Assembly: GCA_015056765.1 (NCBI GenBank) | Contig: SVFQ01000001.1 | Coordinates: 1 to 64,000, forward strand | Direction of reading: 5' to 3' | Length of the DNA stretch: 64,000 nt | From: Lachnospiraceae bacterium | GTDB lineage: Bacteria > Bacillota > Clostridia > Lachnospirales > Lachnospiraceae | Shown here: positions 44,575-53,757 of the stretch, in pieces | Numbering within the stretch: the stretch's first letter is position 1 | How the letters are laid out: each line of letters begins with the position of its first letter | The notes under the pieces: generated by a model | Databases searched by the model: none | The model's input: the letters and a program-made list of their open reading frames with translations, nothing else | What the model was told of the DNA's origin: nothing | Position numbers and translations under genes: made by a program

Positions 44575-45870
44575 CTATTCGATGGTGATGCGCAGGCTGT
44601 GCTTGCTGCCCTTTGTGACGCCTGCTTCTTCTAACTTTTTCTTGACTAAGATGACCTGTTCCATTTCGCCCGGTGCCATAACGCGTTTCGGCATCTTGGA
44701 AAGCTGTGTATCATCTACATATACCACCAGGTTCTTGTCACGATAGACATCCCCTACACGGAAGCGAACAGTCAGGGTATCCGGCATGTCTTCCATATGA
44801 ATGGTGCTAGGTACGCTGTATCTGACACCGCCCTCGGTCTTAATCTCCACTTCAGGCGCTTCACTGCTGTTTTTGCATCCACCGGCAATGTAAGCAGCCG
44901 CATTTTTACCTGCCATAGCAGCTTCCCCGCTTACGTAGTCTACCAGGTCATGTACATGGAGCACGTTACCGCAGGCAAATACACCCGGCACATTGGTCTG
45001 GAGTCTTTCATCTACGGATGGACCGGAGGTCACCGGATTCATCTGTACCCCCAGCTGGCGAGATAACTCGTTTTCCGGAATCAGACCGCAAGACAAAAGC
45101 AAGGTATCGCAAGAGTAGAATTCTTCTGTGCCCGGAATTGGCTTTCTGTCAGGGCCTACCTCAGCGATGGTGACACCTTCTACACGTTCTTTTCCTTTGA
45201 TATCTACTACGGTATGGCTCAGTTTCAGCGGGATGCCGAAATCATCCAGGCACTGCACGATGTTTCTCTTTAAACCACCTGAGTATGGCATCAATTCTGC
45301 CACTACTTTGACTTTGGCGCCTTCTAGCGTCATACGTCTTGCCATGATCAGGCCGATATCACCGGAGCCCAAGATGACTACTTCTTTACCCGGCATTCTG
45401 CCTTCGATATTGACATAGTGCTGCGCTGTACCTGCAGAGTAGATGCCTGCCGGACGATAGCCCGGGATATTTAAGGCGCCTCTGGATCTCTCACGGCAGC
45501 CCATGGCTAAGACTACAGCTTTTGCTCTCACTGTAAAAAGCCCGTCTTCTTTGTTCATGGCCATCACCAGCTTGTCATCGCTATTCGGGTCTTTGGAAAT
45601 ATCTACCACCATAGTATTCAGAGCGTAAGGGATGTCCTGCTCTAGCACTTTCTCGATATAGCGATGTGCATACTCCGGACCGGTCAATTCTTCCTTGAAG
45701 GTATGGAGACCGAAACCGTTGTGAATGCACTGGTTCAGGATACCGCCAAGCTTATTATCTCTTTCTAAAATCAGGATGTCCTGAAGGCCTGCTTCTCTCG
45801 CTGCACTGGCTGCTGCCAAGCCTGCCGGACCACCACCGATGATTACCAAATCTATATTTTTCTCAGACAT
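44575..45870 (-). CDS. NAD(P)/FAD-dependent oxidoreductase subunit
   Basis: The 431-residue protein has two dinucleotide folds: FAD-binding VIIGGGPAGLAAASAAREAG at the start and VVILGSGDIGLIMARRMTLEGA mid-chain. GVFACGNVLHVHDLVDYVSGEA follows. It belongs to the pyridine-nucleotide-disulfide-like group that pairs with GlpA-type dehydrogenases. It probably passes electrons from glycerol 3-phosphate to NAD+ or another acceptor. It overlaps the GlpA-like gene by 8 bases. Confidence 0.9.
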   Translation of the reverse strand: MSEKNIDLVIIGGGPAGLAAASAAREAGLQDILILERDNKLGGILNQCIHNGFGLHTFKEELTGPEYAHRYIEKVLEQDIPYALNTMVVDISKDPNSDDKLVMAMNKEDGLFTVRAKAVVLAMGCRERSRGALNIPGYRPAGIYSAGTAQHYVNIEGRMPGKEVVILGSGDIGLIMARRMTLEGAKVKVVAELMPYSGGLKRNIVQCLDDFGIPLKLSHTVVDIKGKERVEGVTIAEVGPDRKPIPGTEEFYSCDTLLLSCGLIPENELSRQLGVQMNPVTSGPSVDERLQTNVPGVFACGNVLHVHDLVDYVSGEAAMAGKNAAAYIAGGCKNSSEAPEVEIKTEGGVRYSVPSTIHMEDMPDTLTVRFRVGDVYRDKNLVVYVDDTQLSKMPKRVMAPGEMEQVILVKKKLEEAGVTKGSKHSLRITIE

Positions 45871-47311
45871 TTTCTTTATCCTTTCCTACTAAGAAGATAG
45901 AGTCTCCGCCGCATTTTGTGATTTCTGCTTCATCTTTTCCAAGCTCTCTGGCCAAGATAGCCACGGTCTTTGGTGAGCAGAAACCTGCCTGGCATCTACC
46001 CATGCCGGCTCTGGTACGTCTCTTCACACCATCTAACGTGGTAGCTCCTAAGGTTCTGCGGATGCTGTTGACGATTTCCCCTTCTGTCACCAGTTCGCAT
46101 CTGCATACTACCTGTGCGTAGGCAGGGTCTTCTTTGATGAGGGCTGCTCGCTCTTCGGCTGTGGCATCCGCCATGTGAGGAATACCTTTTCTCTTACCGT
46201 TGAAAGTAGGATTTGCCTCAGCAGGTGCGATACCCTGAATCAGCTCTGCTACATATACGCCGATGGCAGGTGCGCTGGTAAGTCCTGGGGACTCGATACC
46301 TGCTACGTCGATGAAGCCCTTTGCATCTTCTGCTTCGCCGATGATGAAGTCATTACCTACTTCATGGGCACGAAGGCCGGAGAAAGAGGTGATGACCTGT
46401 CTGCTTGGTACTTGTTTGACGGATAAGCCAGCCTTTGCTAAGACTTCTCCCAAGCCATCCTGGGTGGTATTAACTGCTTCTTTGTCTTCCACGTCTGTAG
46501 CGGTAGGGCCTGTCAGCAAATTGCCGTGTACGGTAGGTGTTACCAGGATACCCTTACCCATCTTGGTCGGAAGCTGGAAGAGGGTTCTGCTTACCATGCC
46601 GCCTACTTCCTTGTCCATCAGCATGTACTCGCCTTTACGGGCGATGATTTCCATCTTTTTATTGGAAACCATGTTGTGAAGCTTGTCTGCATAGACACCG
46701 GCTGCATTTACCACGATACGCGCTTCCTCTAGCCCTTTACTTGTTTCTACTTTATAGTAAGTGCCCTGTGCATCTTCTGCTTTTTCAATCTTTGTCACTT
46801 CCGTATTGAACTGGAACTGCACGCCGTTATCTGCTGCGTTCTCAGCTAGTGCGATGGTAAGGCCAAAAGGACATACAATACCACCTGTTGGAGCATACAG
46901 CGCTGCAACCACCTGATCAGAAAGTGCAGGCTCCATCTGGATGAGTTCTTCTCTTTCTACGATGCGAAGTCCTTCTACTCCGTTTTTCTCTCCTCGCTCT
47001 AAAAGTTCCTGCAGCGCAGGCCTATCTTCTTCTGCAAAGCAAAGGATTAGGGATCCATTCTTCTTATAAGGGAAATCCAAGTCCTTGGAGAGCTGCTCCA
47101 TCATACGATTTCCTTCCAGGTTCATCTTCGCTTTCATGGTGCCAGGCTTAGCATCATAGCCGCTGTGCACGATTCCACTGTTGGCTTTGCTGGTGCCTTC
47201 GCATACATCGCTGGCCCGCTCTACCACTTTGACGGTTCTTTTGGTTTTGGCCAGTTCTCTTGCCACCGCACATCCGGTCACACCGGCACCCACAATCAAT
47301 ACATCTAACAT
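45863..47311 (-). CDS. glycerol-3-phosphate dehydrogenase-like FAD oxidoreductase with BFD [2Fe-2S] domain
   Basis: The 482-residue protein has LDVLIVGAGVTGCAVARELA (FAD), then KANSGIVHSGYDAKPGTMKAKMN, the DAO-type substrate region. A C-terminal BFD-like domain carries the cysteines of CRCELVTEG and GMGRCQAGFC. It should oxidise glycerol 3-phosphate to dihydroxyacetone phosphate. ATG 47311 is used because AAAGGA lies 8 bases ahead; 47317 is too close to that site. It follows a terminator-containing leader controlled, by analogy, by GlpP. Confidence 0.88.
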   Translation of the reverse strand: MLDVLIVGAGVTGCAVARELAKTKRTVKVVERASDVCEGTSKANSGIVHSGYDAKPGTMKAKMNLEGNRMMEQLSKDLDFPYKKNGSLILCFAEEDRPALQELLERGEKNGVEGLRIVEREELIQMEPALSDQVVAALYAPTGGIVCPFGLTIALAENAADNGVQFQFNTEVTKIEKAEDAQGTYYKVETSKGLEEARIVVNAAGVYADKLHNMVSNKKMEIIARKGEYMLMDKEVGGMVSRTLFQLPTKMGKGILVTPTVHGNLLTGPTATDVEDKEAVNTTQDGLGEVLAKAGLSVKQVPSRQVITSFSGLRAHEVGNDFIIGEAEDAKGFIDVAGIESPGLTSAPAIGVYVAELIQGIAPAEANPTFNGKRKGIPHMADATAEERAALIKEDPAYAQVVCRCELVTEGEIVNSIRRTLGATTLDGVKRRTRAGMGRCQAGFCSPKTVAILARELGKDEAEITKCGGDSIFLVGKDKENV

Positions 47312-47351
47312 AGTCATCTTCCTTTCTTCTTGTGCGCTAAATCCCCATGAT

Positions 47352-47405
47352 ACAAAAAGAGCCACACAAAGGAAATCACCTCTTGGTGATTCTTTTGCGT
47401 GACTC
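47352..47405 (-). promoter_or_regulatory. leader terminator, probable GlpP antitermination site
   Basis: On the minus strand GAGTCACGCAAAAGAATCACC pairs (imperfectly, about 19 pairs) with GGTGATTTCCTTTGTGTGGCTC and runs into TTTTTG, between the promoter at 47448-47476 and the oxidoreductase start. In Bacillus GlpP with glycerol 3-phosphate prevents such termination in the glpD leader. A GlpP gene lies directly upstream here. Confidence 0.7.
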
Positions 47406-47447
47406 CAAATCTCATGCATTCCATATAACGCTTTTCAGCTTATCTTC

Positions 47448-47476
47448 ATTATAGACCCACTTTTCTTTTTATGCAA
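47448..47476 (-). promoter_or_regulatory. promoter of the glycerol oxidation operon
   Basis: TTGCAT (47476-47471), 17 bases and TATAAT (47453-47448) on the minus strand. The -35 box overlaps the last codons of glpP, and transcription would begin near 47441. Confidence 0.75.
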
Positions 47477-48041
47477 ACCACAATTCTTGTCTCGTGGTAG
47501 AAATGGATACCGCACCTGCTTTCAGTGCTGTCATTATGTCTTCTTTATCTGCAATGAGTCCACCTGCAATCAAAGGTGTTCTCTCTTTTTCTTTGATGCG
47601 TTTGATGACTTTGGGCATAACACCGGGAAGGATTTCGATGCAGTCCGGCTTTGCCAGCGCGCACTGCTTGCTCAAATTTTCCACTGCCATAGAATCAATT
47701 AGGAAAAGTCTCAGCACTGTGTACATACCGAGACTTCCGGCATGTTTAATAAGCGCCGGCTTCGTGGAGATGATGCCATCTGCTCCGGCTTCTTCTTTCA
47801 GGTAATCGATACTGATTTCTTTGGAGCTCAGTCCCGCTATCAAATCCGCATGCACCACTGCCACCTTACCGGCTGTCTTTACCTGCTCTACGATTTCTTT
47901 GATGTCACGGATATCTCCAAATAATATAAAAATAATGGAGCAGTCTGAAGACAAGCTTGCCTTCAGTCCCTCCATATCTTTTACTGCCGCAATAACCGGA
48001 CAGTCCTCTATTAAGCTACGAAACTCTGCTCTCTTCGTCAT
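47469..48041 (-). CDS. glpP: glycerol-3-phosphate-responsive antiterminator GlpP
   Basis: The 190-residue TIM-barrel-like protein reads IEDCPVIAAVKDMEGLKASL, VAVVHADLIAGLSSKEISIDYL, DGIISTKPALIKHAGSLGM and PLIAGGLIADKEDIMTALKAGA, the GlpP family pattern. Binding glycerol 3-phosphate lets it attach to leader mRNA and stop early termination. It lies immediately upstream of a terminator-bearing leader before the glycerol genes. Confidence 0.9.
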   Translation of the reverse strand: MTKRAEFRSLIEDCPVIAAVKDMEGLKASLSSDCSIIFILFGDIRDIKEIVEQVKTAGKVAVVHADLIAGLSSKEISIDYLKEEAGADGIISTKPALIKHAGSLGMYTVLRLFLIDSMAVENLSKQCALAKPDCIEILPGVMPKVIKRIKEKERTPLIAGGLIADKEDIMTALKAGAVSISTTRQELWFA

Positions 48042-48053
48042 GCCTATACCTGT

Positions 48054-48785
48054 CTATTTCAGTCTGTTATTGAGTTCTTTCAAAAGCTCTGCTCTAGCGT
48101 CTGCGGTAGCACGTGGCTTATACTTCGCATAGGTAGCCACTCGGATGATATCGTAGTGGTGGACGATTCCGTTGAAGGCGCGCTCTCTGTCGTGATGACG
48201 AAGGCCCTCAAGAATCTCGTGGTGACAGTAATTCGTCGCACTACGCTCTTCATCAGAAAGGTCGTGATACATGGTCTCCCATGCAGCCTCTCCTACAGCG
48301 TCCGCTACGCAGGAGAAAAGCCCATTATTCATAGGTGCACAAATGCTGGCGTGGAATTCTCGATCTGCTTCTTCGCTTTCCGGTCCACCTGCATCAATCT
48401 TTTCTACCAGGCGCTCCAGTTCATCGATATCCCAATCCTGACCGGTCTGCATAATCTCAGACATGGACTCTATCTCGATACCACGCATTACCTGTACGAT
48501 TTCTCTCGTGCTGACTGCTGCCATAAGGATATGCATAGAAAGTGCATCCGTAAATCCATGTCCCAATGTACCACGAAGGTAGTTACCGGATCCTTGTCTA
48601 CACTCCAACACACCCATATTATCCAAAGTACGGAGTGCTTCACGGATGGAGTTACGGCTGATATTCAGCTGTGCTGACATATCTCGCTCGGTAGGAAGCT
48701 TCGCTCCTGCCTCCAGCGTACCGTCCCTTAGGCCCTCCTTGATGTAATTCATTACTTCCAGGTATACTCTATTCTCTTCTGCCAT
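48054..48785 (-). CDS. FadR-subfamily GntR transcription regulator
   Basis: This 243-residue regulator has an N-terminal winged helix (GAKLPTERDMSAQLNISRNSIREALRTLDNMGVL). A C-terminal all-helical FCD domain with metal-binding histidines (EFHASICAPMNN, RHHDRERAFNGIVHHYDI) senses a small carboxylate. The ligand is unknown. It sits 12 bp upstream of glpP and may control the glycerol genes or a distant target. Confidence 0.88.
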   Translation of the reverse strand: MAEENRVYLEVMNYIKEGLRDGTLEAGAKLPTERDMSAQLNISRNSIREALRTLDNMGVLECRQGSGNYLRGTLGHGFTDALSMHILMAAVSTREIVQVMRGIEIESMSEIMQTGQDWDIDELERLVEKIDAGGPESEEADREFHASICAPMNNGLFSCVADAVGEAAWETMYHDLSDEERSATNYCHHEILEGLRHHDRERAFNGIVHHYDIIRVATYAKYKPRATADARAELLKELNNRLK

Positions 48786-48814
48786 GCCCTAAACCCCTAT
48801 TTCTTCTAGTCTCA

Positions 48815-49084
48815 CTAAGCTGTCAATTCTACCCTTTCGGTAGTCATAAATGGGCGAAGCGCTTCCATGACTTCATCCATTTCGTTGTGTGCATCGATGA
48901 TGCGTAAATCGATATCATCTCTATAGTTTAAAGAAAAGATACCTAAGATGGATTTTGCATCCACCATGTAATTACCGCTAATTAAATCAAAGTTTCCTCT
49001 AAACTTGGAAACAGTCTTTACAAATTCCTGCACTTTTGCAATTGTGCCAAGATTCACTTTCACGATAGGATTTAGATTATTCAT
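48815..49084 (-). CDS. HPr-like protein without the catalytic histidine (89 aa)
   Basis: It is a paralogue of the 19.0-kb gene: KVNLGTIAKVQEFV replaces the His15 loop, and VDAKSILGIFSLNY keeps the regulatory serine (Ser45 here). The C-terminus is slightly longer (MTTERVELTA). Without the histidine it cannot relay PTS phosphate; a Crh-like signalling role is possible. GGAGGT precedes the ATG and a promoter lies at 49199-49227. Confidence 0.78.
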   Translation of the reverse strand: MNNLNPIVKVNLGTIAKVQEFVKTVSKFRGNFDLISGNYMVDAKSILGIFSLNYRDDIDLRIIDAHNEMDEVMEALRPFMTTERVELTA

Positions 49085-49198
49085 AGTACCTCCAAAATAA
49101 AAACAAACCCCAATTCCTGAATGAATCTCCCCTTATTCTTTTACATAAAAAATGCTGCTAGCACACCAACTCATTGGTAGTACCATCCAGCTTATATA

Positions 49199-49227
49199 AG
49201 ATTACCTAATAAAAAGTTTCCTGTCAA
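49199..49227 (-). promoter_or_regulatory. promoter of the second HPr-like gene
   Basis: TTGACA (49227-49222), 17 bases and TAATCT (49204-49199) on the minus strand. The ~110-base leader contains small inverted repeats (ACCAA-CTCA-TTGGT) but no terminator. Confidence 0.65.
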
Positions 49228-49291
49228 CGGTTAGTTTTCTCTTTTAATAATAAGTTCACAGATTATTCGTAATTTCTTCAGGCTCTCCCCA

Positions 49292-49345
49292 TTGACAAGG
49301 GCTAAGTCCTCATGTAACAATTAAATTGTTCGTTTTTGAACAATT
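49292..49345 (+). promoter_or_regulatory. promoter and MarR-type operator of the efflux operon
   Basis: TTGACA (49292-49297), 17 bases and TAACAA (49315-49320), then AATTGTTC and GAACAATT as perfect inverted repeats (49324-49345) at the expected start of transcription. The downstream MarR-family protein is the natural ligand. A further half-site-like stretch follows at about 49351-49362. Confidence 0.75.
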
Positions 49346-49404
49346 CATTTTCGAACTAATTGTGCAAAATCAATAAAGTTCCGTTTATACAGAAAGGAGT
49401 CGCT

Positions 49405-49869
49405 ATGAATCAAGCTCCATCGTTGATGTTAGCCATCCGCGGATTGGATCGGCAATTCCAGCGTGAAGTGCAATCCACGCTTCGTGCAAAAGGTTTTGAT
49501 GATTGCAAGAAAAACTACGGTTTTGTCATGCATTACATGCATATCCACCAAGGCCAGGATGTCTATCAGCGAGATTTGGAAAAGCATTTCCATATGAATC
49601 GCTCTTCCATCACCACCATCGTACAGGGCATGGAAAAAGAAGGGCTTATTACTCGCACCGCGGTAGCAAGTGATGCCCGCTTAAAAAGAATCGTTCTGAC
49701 CAAAAAGGGCCAGAAATTCAATCAGGATATCGCAGACACCATTTCTGCTTTGGATAAACAGTTAAGTGGAGTTCTGGATTCCGAAGAAAAGGAACAGTTT
49801 CTAGCCTTTTGTTCCAAAATAAGTAGAAAGTTAGATTCCTATGAATCAAAGGAGGATCGCCTATGCTAA
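49405..49869 (+). CDS. MarR-family transcription regulator
   Basis: The 154-residue protein has the MarR winged helix (QDVYQRDLEKHFHMNRSSITTIVQGMEKEGLITRTAVASDARLKRIVLTKKGQKF). It should repress itself and the two ABC exporter genes that follow, released by a drug or metabolite. The start at 49405 follows AAAGGAG; an upstream frame start has no ribosome site. It overlaps the exporter gene by 7 bases. Confidence 0.93.
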   Translation: MNQAPSLMLAIRGLDRQFQREVQSTLRAKGFDDCKKNYGFVMHYMHIHQGQDVYQRDLEKHFHMNRSSITTIVQGMEKEGLITRTAVASDARLKRIVLTKKGQKFNQDIADTISALDKQLSGVLDSEEKEQFLAFCSKISRKLDSYESKEDRLC

Positions 49870-51611
49870 AGAAACTAACACAGCAGGTGAAAGAATATAC
49901 CAAAGCCTCCCTTCTTACCCCTTTATTTACAGCCTTAGAAGCCGTAGTGGATACGATGGTACCTTTGGCCATGGGTAGAATGGTGGATATGGGTATTAAT
50001 CAAAAAAACATGAACGCCGTATTTTTGTATGGCTTTACTATGGTACTTTTGGCAGGTCTTGGTTTGCTTTTTGGTATTCTGGCCGGCAAATACGCCGCCT
50101 ATGCTTCATCCGGCTTCGCAGCCAACGTCCGTGATGCCATGTACACCAACATCCAGACCTTTTCCTTTGCCAACATCGATAAGTTCAGCACCGCAGGTCT
50201 CGTAACCCGTCTGACTACCGATGTGACAAACTTACAAAACGCATATCAGATGATTATCCGTATTGCAGTCCGAGCTCCTATGATGCTACTGTTCTCTCTC
50301 ATCATGGCTATTTTAATCAGCTTTGATTTAAGTAGAGTATTCCTGGTAGCGATCTTGTTCCTGCTCATTGCGCTGTCCTTTATCATCAGCCATGCTACGC
50401 CTTTATTCCGGTCCGTATTTAAAAAATACGATGACCTGAATGCCAGCGTGCAGGAAAACGTATCCGCAATTCGCGTGGTAAAGGCCTTTGTTCGTGAAGA
50501 TTACGAGAAGAAGAAGTTCGGCAAAGCAGCTGAGAATCTGTATCACATGTTTGTAAAGGCAGAGACTCTGGTGGTAAATAACCAGCCCATCATGATGTTG
50601 GCTATCTTTGGTTCCATGCTGGGATTATCCTGGCTGGGCGCCCACTATATCGTACTTGGCACTCTGACAGAAGGTGAGCTGACCATGATGTTCTCCTATG
50701 TAATGGGTATCCTCATGAGCCTTATGATGCTTTCCATGATTTTCGTTATGGTGACCATGTCTTCTGCCAGCGCACAGCGTATCGTAGAAGTTTTGGAGGA
50801 AGAATCTTCCATTACCAGCCCGGCAGGCGGCATTACCGAAGTAAAAGACGGTAGCATTTCCTTTAAAAATGTAGACTTTGCATATTCCACAGGTACCGGC
50901 GAACCGGTGCTTTCCGATATCAATTTGGATATCAAATCCGGTGAAACCATCGGTATCATCGGCGGTACAGGCTCTTCCAAGACCAGCTTGGTGAACCTGA
51001 TCAGCCGTCTCTATGATGTCACCGGAGGTAGTGTATTAGTAGGCGGACAGGATGTCCGCAGCTACGATTTGGAAGCCCTTCGTGACCAGGTTTCCGTGGT
51101 ACTGCAGAAAAACGAACTTTTCTCCGGCAGTATTTTAGATAACCTGCGTTGGGGCAAGCCGGATGCTACAAAAGAAGAATGCATCGAGGCTTGCAAGCTG
51201 GCTTGTGCCGACGAGTTCATTCAGACATTCCCGGACGGGTACGAAACTCACATCGAACAGGGTGCCACCAATGTGTCCGGTGGTCAGAAGCAGCGTCTCT
51301 GTATCGCCAGAGCACTATTAAAGCATCCTAAGATTTTGATTTTGGATGATTCTACTTCCGCAGTAGATACCGCTACGGATGCACGTATCCAGGAAGCTTT
51401 CCGAAGCTACATCCCGGATACCACCAAGCTGATTATTGCACAGCGTATTTCCAGTGTGCAGAATGCCGACCGTATCCTTGTGTTAGACAACGGTCATGTC
51501 AGCGGTTTCGACACCCACGAGGCGCTTTTATCCAATAACGAGATTTATCGTGAAGTATACGAGAGCCAGACCCAAGGCGGCGGCGACTTCGATCAGAAAG
51601 GAGGAATGTAA
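49863..51611 (+). CDS. ABC exporter half-transporter, degenerate-site subunit
   Basis: The 582-residue protein has six membrane helices (residues ~15-310) and an ATPase domain. Walker A is IGGTGSSKTSLVN, the signature NVSGGQKQR and Walker B ILILDDSTSAVD. The usual catalytic Glu after Walker B is Asp here, and the switch His is replaced in IAQRIS. Such changes mark the degenerate-site subunit of heterodimeric exporters (BmrC/TM287 type). It pairs with the next gene and is under MarR control. Confidence 0.93.
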   Translation: MLKKLTQQVKEYTKASLLTPLFTALEAVVDTMVPLAMGRMVDMGINQKNMNAVFLYGFTMVLLAGLGLLFGILAGKYAAYASSGFAANVRDAMYTNIQTFSFANIDKFSTAGLVTRLTTDVTNLQNAYQMIIRIAVRAPMMLLFSLIMAILISFDLSRVFLVAILFLLIALSFIISHATPLFRSVFKKYDDLNASVQENVSAIRVVKAFVREDYEKKKFGKAAENLYHMFVKAETLVVNNQPIMMLAIFGSMLGLSWLGAHYIVLGTLTEGELTMMFSYVMGILMSLMMLSMIFVMVTMSSASAQRIVEVLEEESSITSPAGGITEVKDGSISFKNVDFAYSTGTGEPVLSDINLDIKSGETIGIIGGTGSSKTSLVNLISRLYDVTGGSVLVGGQDVRSYDLEALRDQVSVVLQKNELFSGSILDNLRWGKPDATKEECIEACKLACADEFIQTFPDGYETHIEQGATNVSGGQKQRLCIARALLKHPKILILDDSTSAVDTATDARIQEAFRSYIPDTTKLIIAQRISSVQNADRILVLDNGHVSGFDTHEALLSNNEIYREVYESQTQGGGDFDQKGGM

Positions 51612-51612
51612 T

Positions 51613-53541
51613 ATGGCAGAGCAGAAAACCATGCGCGGTCCAGGCGGACGCCGTAATATGGGCCCTAGACCGAAGCTTGAAAACCCGGGCCAGATTATGA
51701 AGAGACTCATGGGCATCGTGCTGTCCAAGTACAAATTCCACCTGGTGATCGTAGTCATCGGTATCATCGTTTCTTCCGTTGTTCAGGTAGTCAGCATGAC
51801 CTTCCTGAAAACCTTGTTTGATACTTATATTGCTCCGCTGCTTACCCAGCAGAATCCGGACTTTATGCCTTTAGCAAAAGGTCTGATGGAGATTTCCGGT
51901 CTCTTTGCCATCGGTATTCTGGCATCCTTTATCTATGCCCAGATCATGGTTCGTGTAGGTCAGGGTACTATGTATGACATCCGTGTGCAGCTCTTTAATC
52001 ACATGGAGTCCCTACCGATTAAGTACTTTGACACCCATGCCCACGGCGATATCATGAGTATCTATACCAACGACGTAGATACGCTGCGTCAGATGATTGG
52101 TGTGAGTCTTCCGCAAATTCTGTCCAGTATCATCCAGATTGTCAGCGTACTCATCAGTATGATTGTGCTGAATGTACCTTTGACCATCATGTCCCTCTTT
52201 GTGGTAGGCATCATGATGGTGGCCACCAAGCATATCGCCGGTATGTCCGGTAAGTACTTCGTGGTACAGCAGACCAGCCTTGGTAAAGTCAACGGCTACA
52301 TCGAAGAGATGATTGGCGGTCAGAAAGTAGTAAAAGTCTTCAATCACGAAGAAGAAAGTATCGCTGAGTTCCGTAAGCTCAATGAAGAGCTTCGCGACGC
52401 AGCCAATAAGGCCAACGGTTTCGCTAATATCCTGATGCCTGTGAATGCACAGCTTGGAAACTTAGGTTATGTACTCATCGCCACTGTAGGTGCACTCCTG
52501 GCCATCAACGGCTTTGGCGGTCTCACCCTTGGTGGACTGATTGCTTTCCTGACTTTGAATAAGAGCTTTACCATGCCTATCGCCCAGGTGTCTCAGCAGC
52601 TGAACTCCATCGTTATGGCCCTTGCCGGCGCTGACCGTATCTTCAAGCTTTTAGACTCTGAGCCGGAAGTAGATGAAGGCTACGTTACCTTAGTCAATGC
52701 GAAGAAGGACGCAGATGGAAATCTTGTAGAGACTACAGAGCGTACCGGTCTTTGGGCTTGGAAGCATCCTCACAAGGCAGAAGGTACCGTTACCTATACA
52801 GAGCTTACCGGCGATGTGGTATTTGATGATGTGGACTTTGGTTATAACGATGAAAAGATTGTCTTGCACAACATCAAGCTTTTCGCTACCCCGGGCCAGA
52901 AGATTGCCTTTGTAGGTAGCACGGGTGCAGGTAAGACTACGATCACAAACCTGATCAATCGTTTCTACACCATCCAGGATGGTAAGATTCGTTATGATGG
53001 CATCAATGTAAATAAGATTAAGCTGAATGATTTAAGACGTTCCCTGGGTATCGTTTTACAGGACACCCACCTTTTCACAGGTACAGTTATGGAAAACATC
53101 CGCTACGGTCGTCTGGACGCTACCGATGAAGAGTGTATCGCTGCTGCCAAGCTGGCCAATGCTCACGGTCTCATCACCAGACTTCCTCAGGGATACGACA
53201 CTATGCTGACAGGAGACGGTGCAAACCTCTCCCAGGGTCAGAGACAGCTTCTCGCCATCGCCAGAGCTGCCGTAGCAGATCCTCCTGTACTGATTCTGGA
53301 CGAGGCTACTTCCAGCATTGATACTCGTACCGAGATGCTGGTACAGAAAGGTATGGACTCCCTGATGAAAGGACGTACCACCTTCGTCATCGCCCACAGA
53401 TTAAGTACTGTTAAAAACAGCGACTGCATCATGGTACTGGAAAACGGCTCTATCATCGAGCGTGGTACTCATGACGAGCTGATCGCAGAAAAAGGCAAAT
53501 ATTACCAGCTCTACACCGGTAACTTAGCCGAAAACGCATAA
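51613..53541 (+). CDS. ABC exporter half-transporter, catalytic subunit
   Basis: The 642-residue partner has a charged N-terminus (GPGGRRNMGPRPKLENPGQ), six helices, a short insertion before the ATPase (VNAKKDADGNLVETTERTG) and an intact ATPase. Walker A is FVGSTGAGKTTITN, the signature NLSQGQRQ, Walker B LILDEATSSID, and the switch His lies in IAHRLS. It should power export of drugs or lipids. The start at 51613 lies one base after the stop of the first subunit, with AAAGGAGG ahead. Confidence 0.94.
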   Translation: MAEQKTMRGPGGRRNMGPRPKLENPGQIMKRLMGIVLSKYKFHLVIVVIGIIVSSVVQVVSMTFLKTLFDTYIAPLLTQQNPDFMPLAKGLMEISGLFAIGILASFIYAQIMVRVGQGTMYDIRVQLFNHMESLPIKYFDTHAHGDIMSIYTNDVDTLRQMIGVSLPQILSSIIQIVSVLISMIVLNVPLTIMSLFVVGIMMVATKHIAGMSGKYFVVQQTSLGKVNGYIEEMIGGQKVVKVFNHEEESIAEFRKLNEELRDAANKANGFANILMPVNAQLGNLGYVLIATVGALLAINGFGGLTLGGLIAFLTLNKSFTMPIAQVSQQLNSIVMALAGADRIFKLLDSEPEVDEGYVTLVNAKKDADGNLVETTERTGLWAWKHPHKAEGTVTYTELTGDVVFDDVDFGYNDEKIVLHNIKLFATPGQKIAFVGSTGAGKTTITNLINRFYTIQDGKIRYDGINVNKIKLNDLRRSLGIVLQDTHLFTGTVMENIRYGRLDATDEECIAAAKLANAHGLITRLPQGYDTMLTGDGANLSQGQRQLLAIARAAVADPPVLILDEATSSIDTRTEMLVQKGMDSLMKGRTTFVIAHRLSTVKNSDCIMVLENGSIIERGTHDELIAEKGKYYQLYTGNLAENA

Positions 53542-53558
53542 TCCCTATAGAAAAATAG

Positions 53559-53604
53559 ATCCCGCAGATTATAAGGACTCCCCTTTCGTCTGTGGGATTT
53601 TTAT
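53559..53604 (+). terminator. terminator of the MarR/exporter operon
   Basis: ATCCCGCAGA pairs with TCTGTGGGAT around a 20-base loop, followed by TTTTATTG. Confidence 0.8.
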
Positions 53605-53621
53605 TGTTTTCCGAAATTTAT

Positions 53622-53675
53622 TTATCGTTTTTCGATAATTTCTTGTTGACATTCGATTATCTTTGGGTGTATTTT
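53622..53675 (+). promoter_or_regulatory. promoter and inverted repeat ahead of the DUF2975/XRE operon
   Basis: TTATCG-TTTTT-CGATAA (53622-53638) is followed by TTGACA (53646-53651), 18 bases and TATTTT (53670-53675). A half-site-like CGATTATC lies in the spacer. The downstream XRE protein may bind here. Confidence 0.6.
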
Positions 53676-53757
53676 GAAGTTAAGCAAAAGGGAAAAAACC
53701 TATAAGATTTCCAGAAGACTTCCCGAAAAAGAATTCCAATTACACAGGAGCAATAAC

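Noticed and set aside
47312-47419. In-frame N-terminal extension of the GlpA-like protein and another short frame across the leader hairpin
   Set aside because: They read through the terminator stem without a ribosome site; the protein start at 47311 has a good one and begins with the FAD motif.
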